Positions 5,622-5,840 of a stretch of 5,840 bases of DNA are shown here, one piece after another. The DNA is from UPXZ01 sp047974405. GTDB lineage: Bacteria; Bacteroidota; Bacteroidia; Bacteroidales; Paludibacteraceae. The notes beneath the pieces are model-generated. The model made no database searches, was not told where the DNA came from, and saw nothing but the letters and a program-made list of their open reading frames with translations. Both the position numbers and the translations under genes were made by a program. The DNA lies in the NCBI GenBank assembly GCA_047974405.1, contig JBKECI010000005.1, positions 1 through 5,840 of the forward strand, given 5' to 3'. Positions within the stretch are counted from its first letter, which is position 1. Every line of letters starts with the position of its first letter.

Positions 5622-5840
5622 ACAACGAAGAGTTTGATCCTGGCTCAGGATGAACGCTAGCGACAGGCCTAACACATGCAAGTCGAGGGGCAGCGGAGGT
5701 TAGCAATAACTTGCCGGCGACCGGCGCACGGGTGCGTAACACGTATGCAACTTACCTTCAACTCTGGGATAACCCGTTGAAAGACGGACTAATACCGGAT
5801 AATACAGGGGCTCCACCTGGAGATATTTGTTAAAGATTTA
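5622..5840 (+). rRNA. rrs: 16S ribosomal RNA, 5' part (continues past the window)
   Basis: AGAGTTTGATCCTGGCTCAG (5629-5648) is the universal 16S 5' motif, equivalent to E. coli positions 8-27, which places the mature 5' end near 5622. GATGAACGCTAGCGACAGGC, AACACATGCAAGTCGAG and CGGCGCACGGGTGCGTAACA follow in the normal order, then the second variable region with AACCCGTTGAAAGACGGACT. The sequence type is Bacteroidales; the GGGGCTCC-ACC-TGGAG piece near 5807-5822 and ATATTTGTTAAAGATTTA resemble Paludibacter-like sequences in my memory, but family-level placement from 219 bases without alignment is uncertain. The rest of the gene and the operon lie to the right. Confidence 0.97.

Overview
The window looks like chromosome from a member of the order Bacteroidales (Bacteroidota). 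Three things point there. The 5' part of a 16S rRNA gene at the right end has the Bacteroidales-type start (GATGAACGCTAGCGACAGGC) and reads most like the Paludibacter/Dysgonomonas side of the order as I remember it. Several genes are preceded by the Bacteroidota promoter signature TAnnTTTG, three times with a TTTTG element 19-21 bases upstream, and no gene has a Shine-Dalgarno sequence. The protein families (DUF4923-like protein, small outer-membrane barrels, IS4-family transposase) are common in this group, and the intergenic DNA is very AT-rich.

Layout, left to right. Positions 1-702 (+) hold the C-terminal ATPase half of a ModF-like tandem ABC protein; its first half lies outside the window. 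Facing it on the minus strand is a two-gene operon of related outer-membrane beta-barrel proteins (1432-2085, then 760-1416), read from a well-formed promoter at 2112-2145. A separate minus-strand gene (2237-2866) encodes an exported DUF4923-like protein. Positions 2867-4037 contain no intact gene, but 3233-3927 is the decayed remnant of an IS4-family transposase on the minus strand. A TatD-family metal-dependent hydrolase follows (4038-4802, +), probably starting at a TTG codon.

The right quarter is a stable-RNA region on the plus strand: a promoter, tRNA-Ser(GGA) (4850-4937), a strong intrinsic terminator (4942-4975), a nested dyad, two tandem rRNA promoters (-7 elements at 5098-5105 and 5187-5194), a leader of about 430 bases with small hairpins, and the first ~219 bases of 16S rRNA (from about 5622 to the window edge).

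The protein genes show no shared pathway: housekeeping genes, envelope proteins and the start of an rRNA operon lie side by side. I found no CRISPR array, defence cassette, intact mobile element or convincing new system. The observations most worth following are the reconstructed IS4 remnant, the C-rich segment shared by the three stable-RNA promoters, the start site of the TatD gene, the duplicated barrel pair, and the dyad and alternative hairpins around the rRNA promoters.
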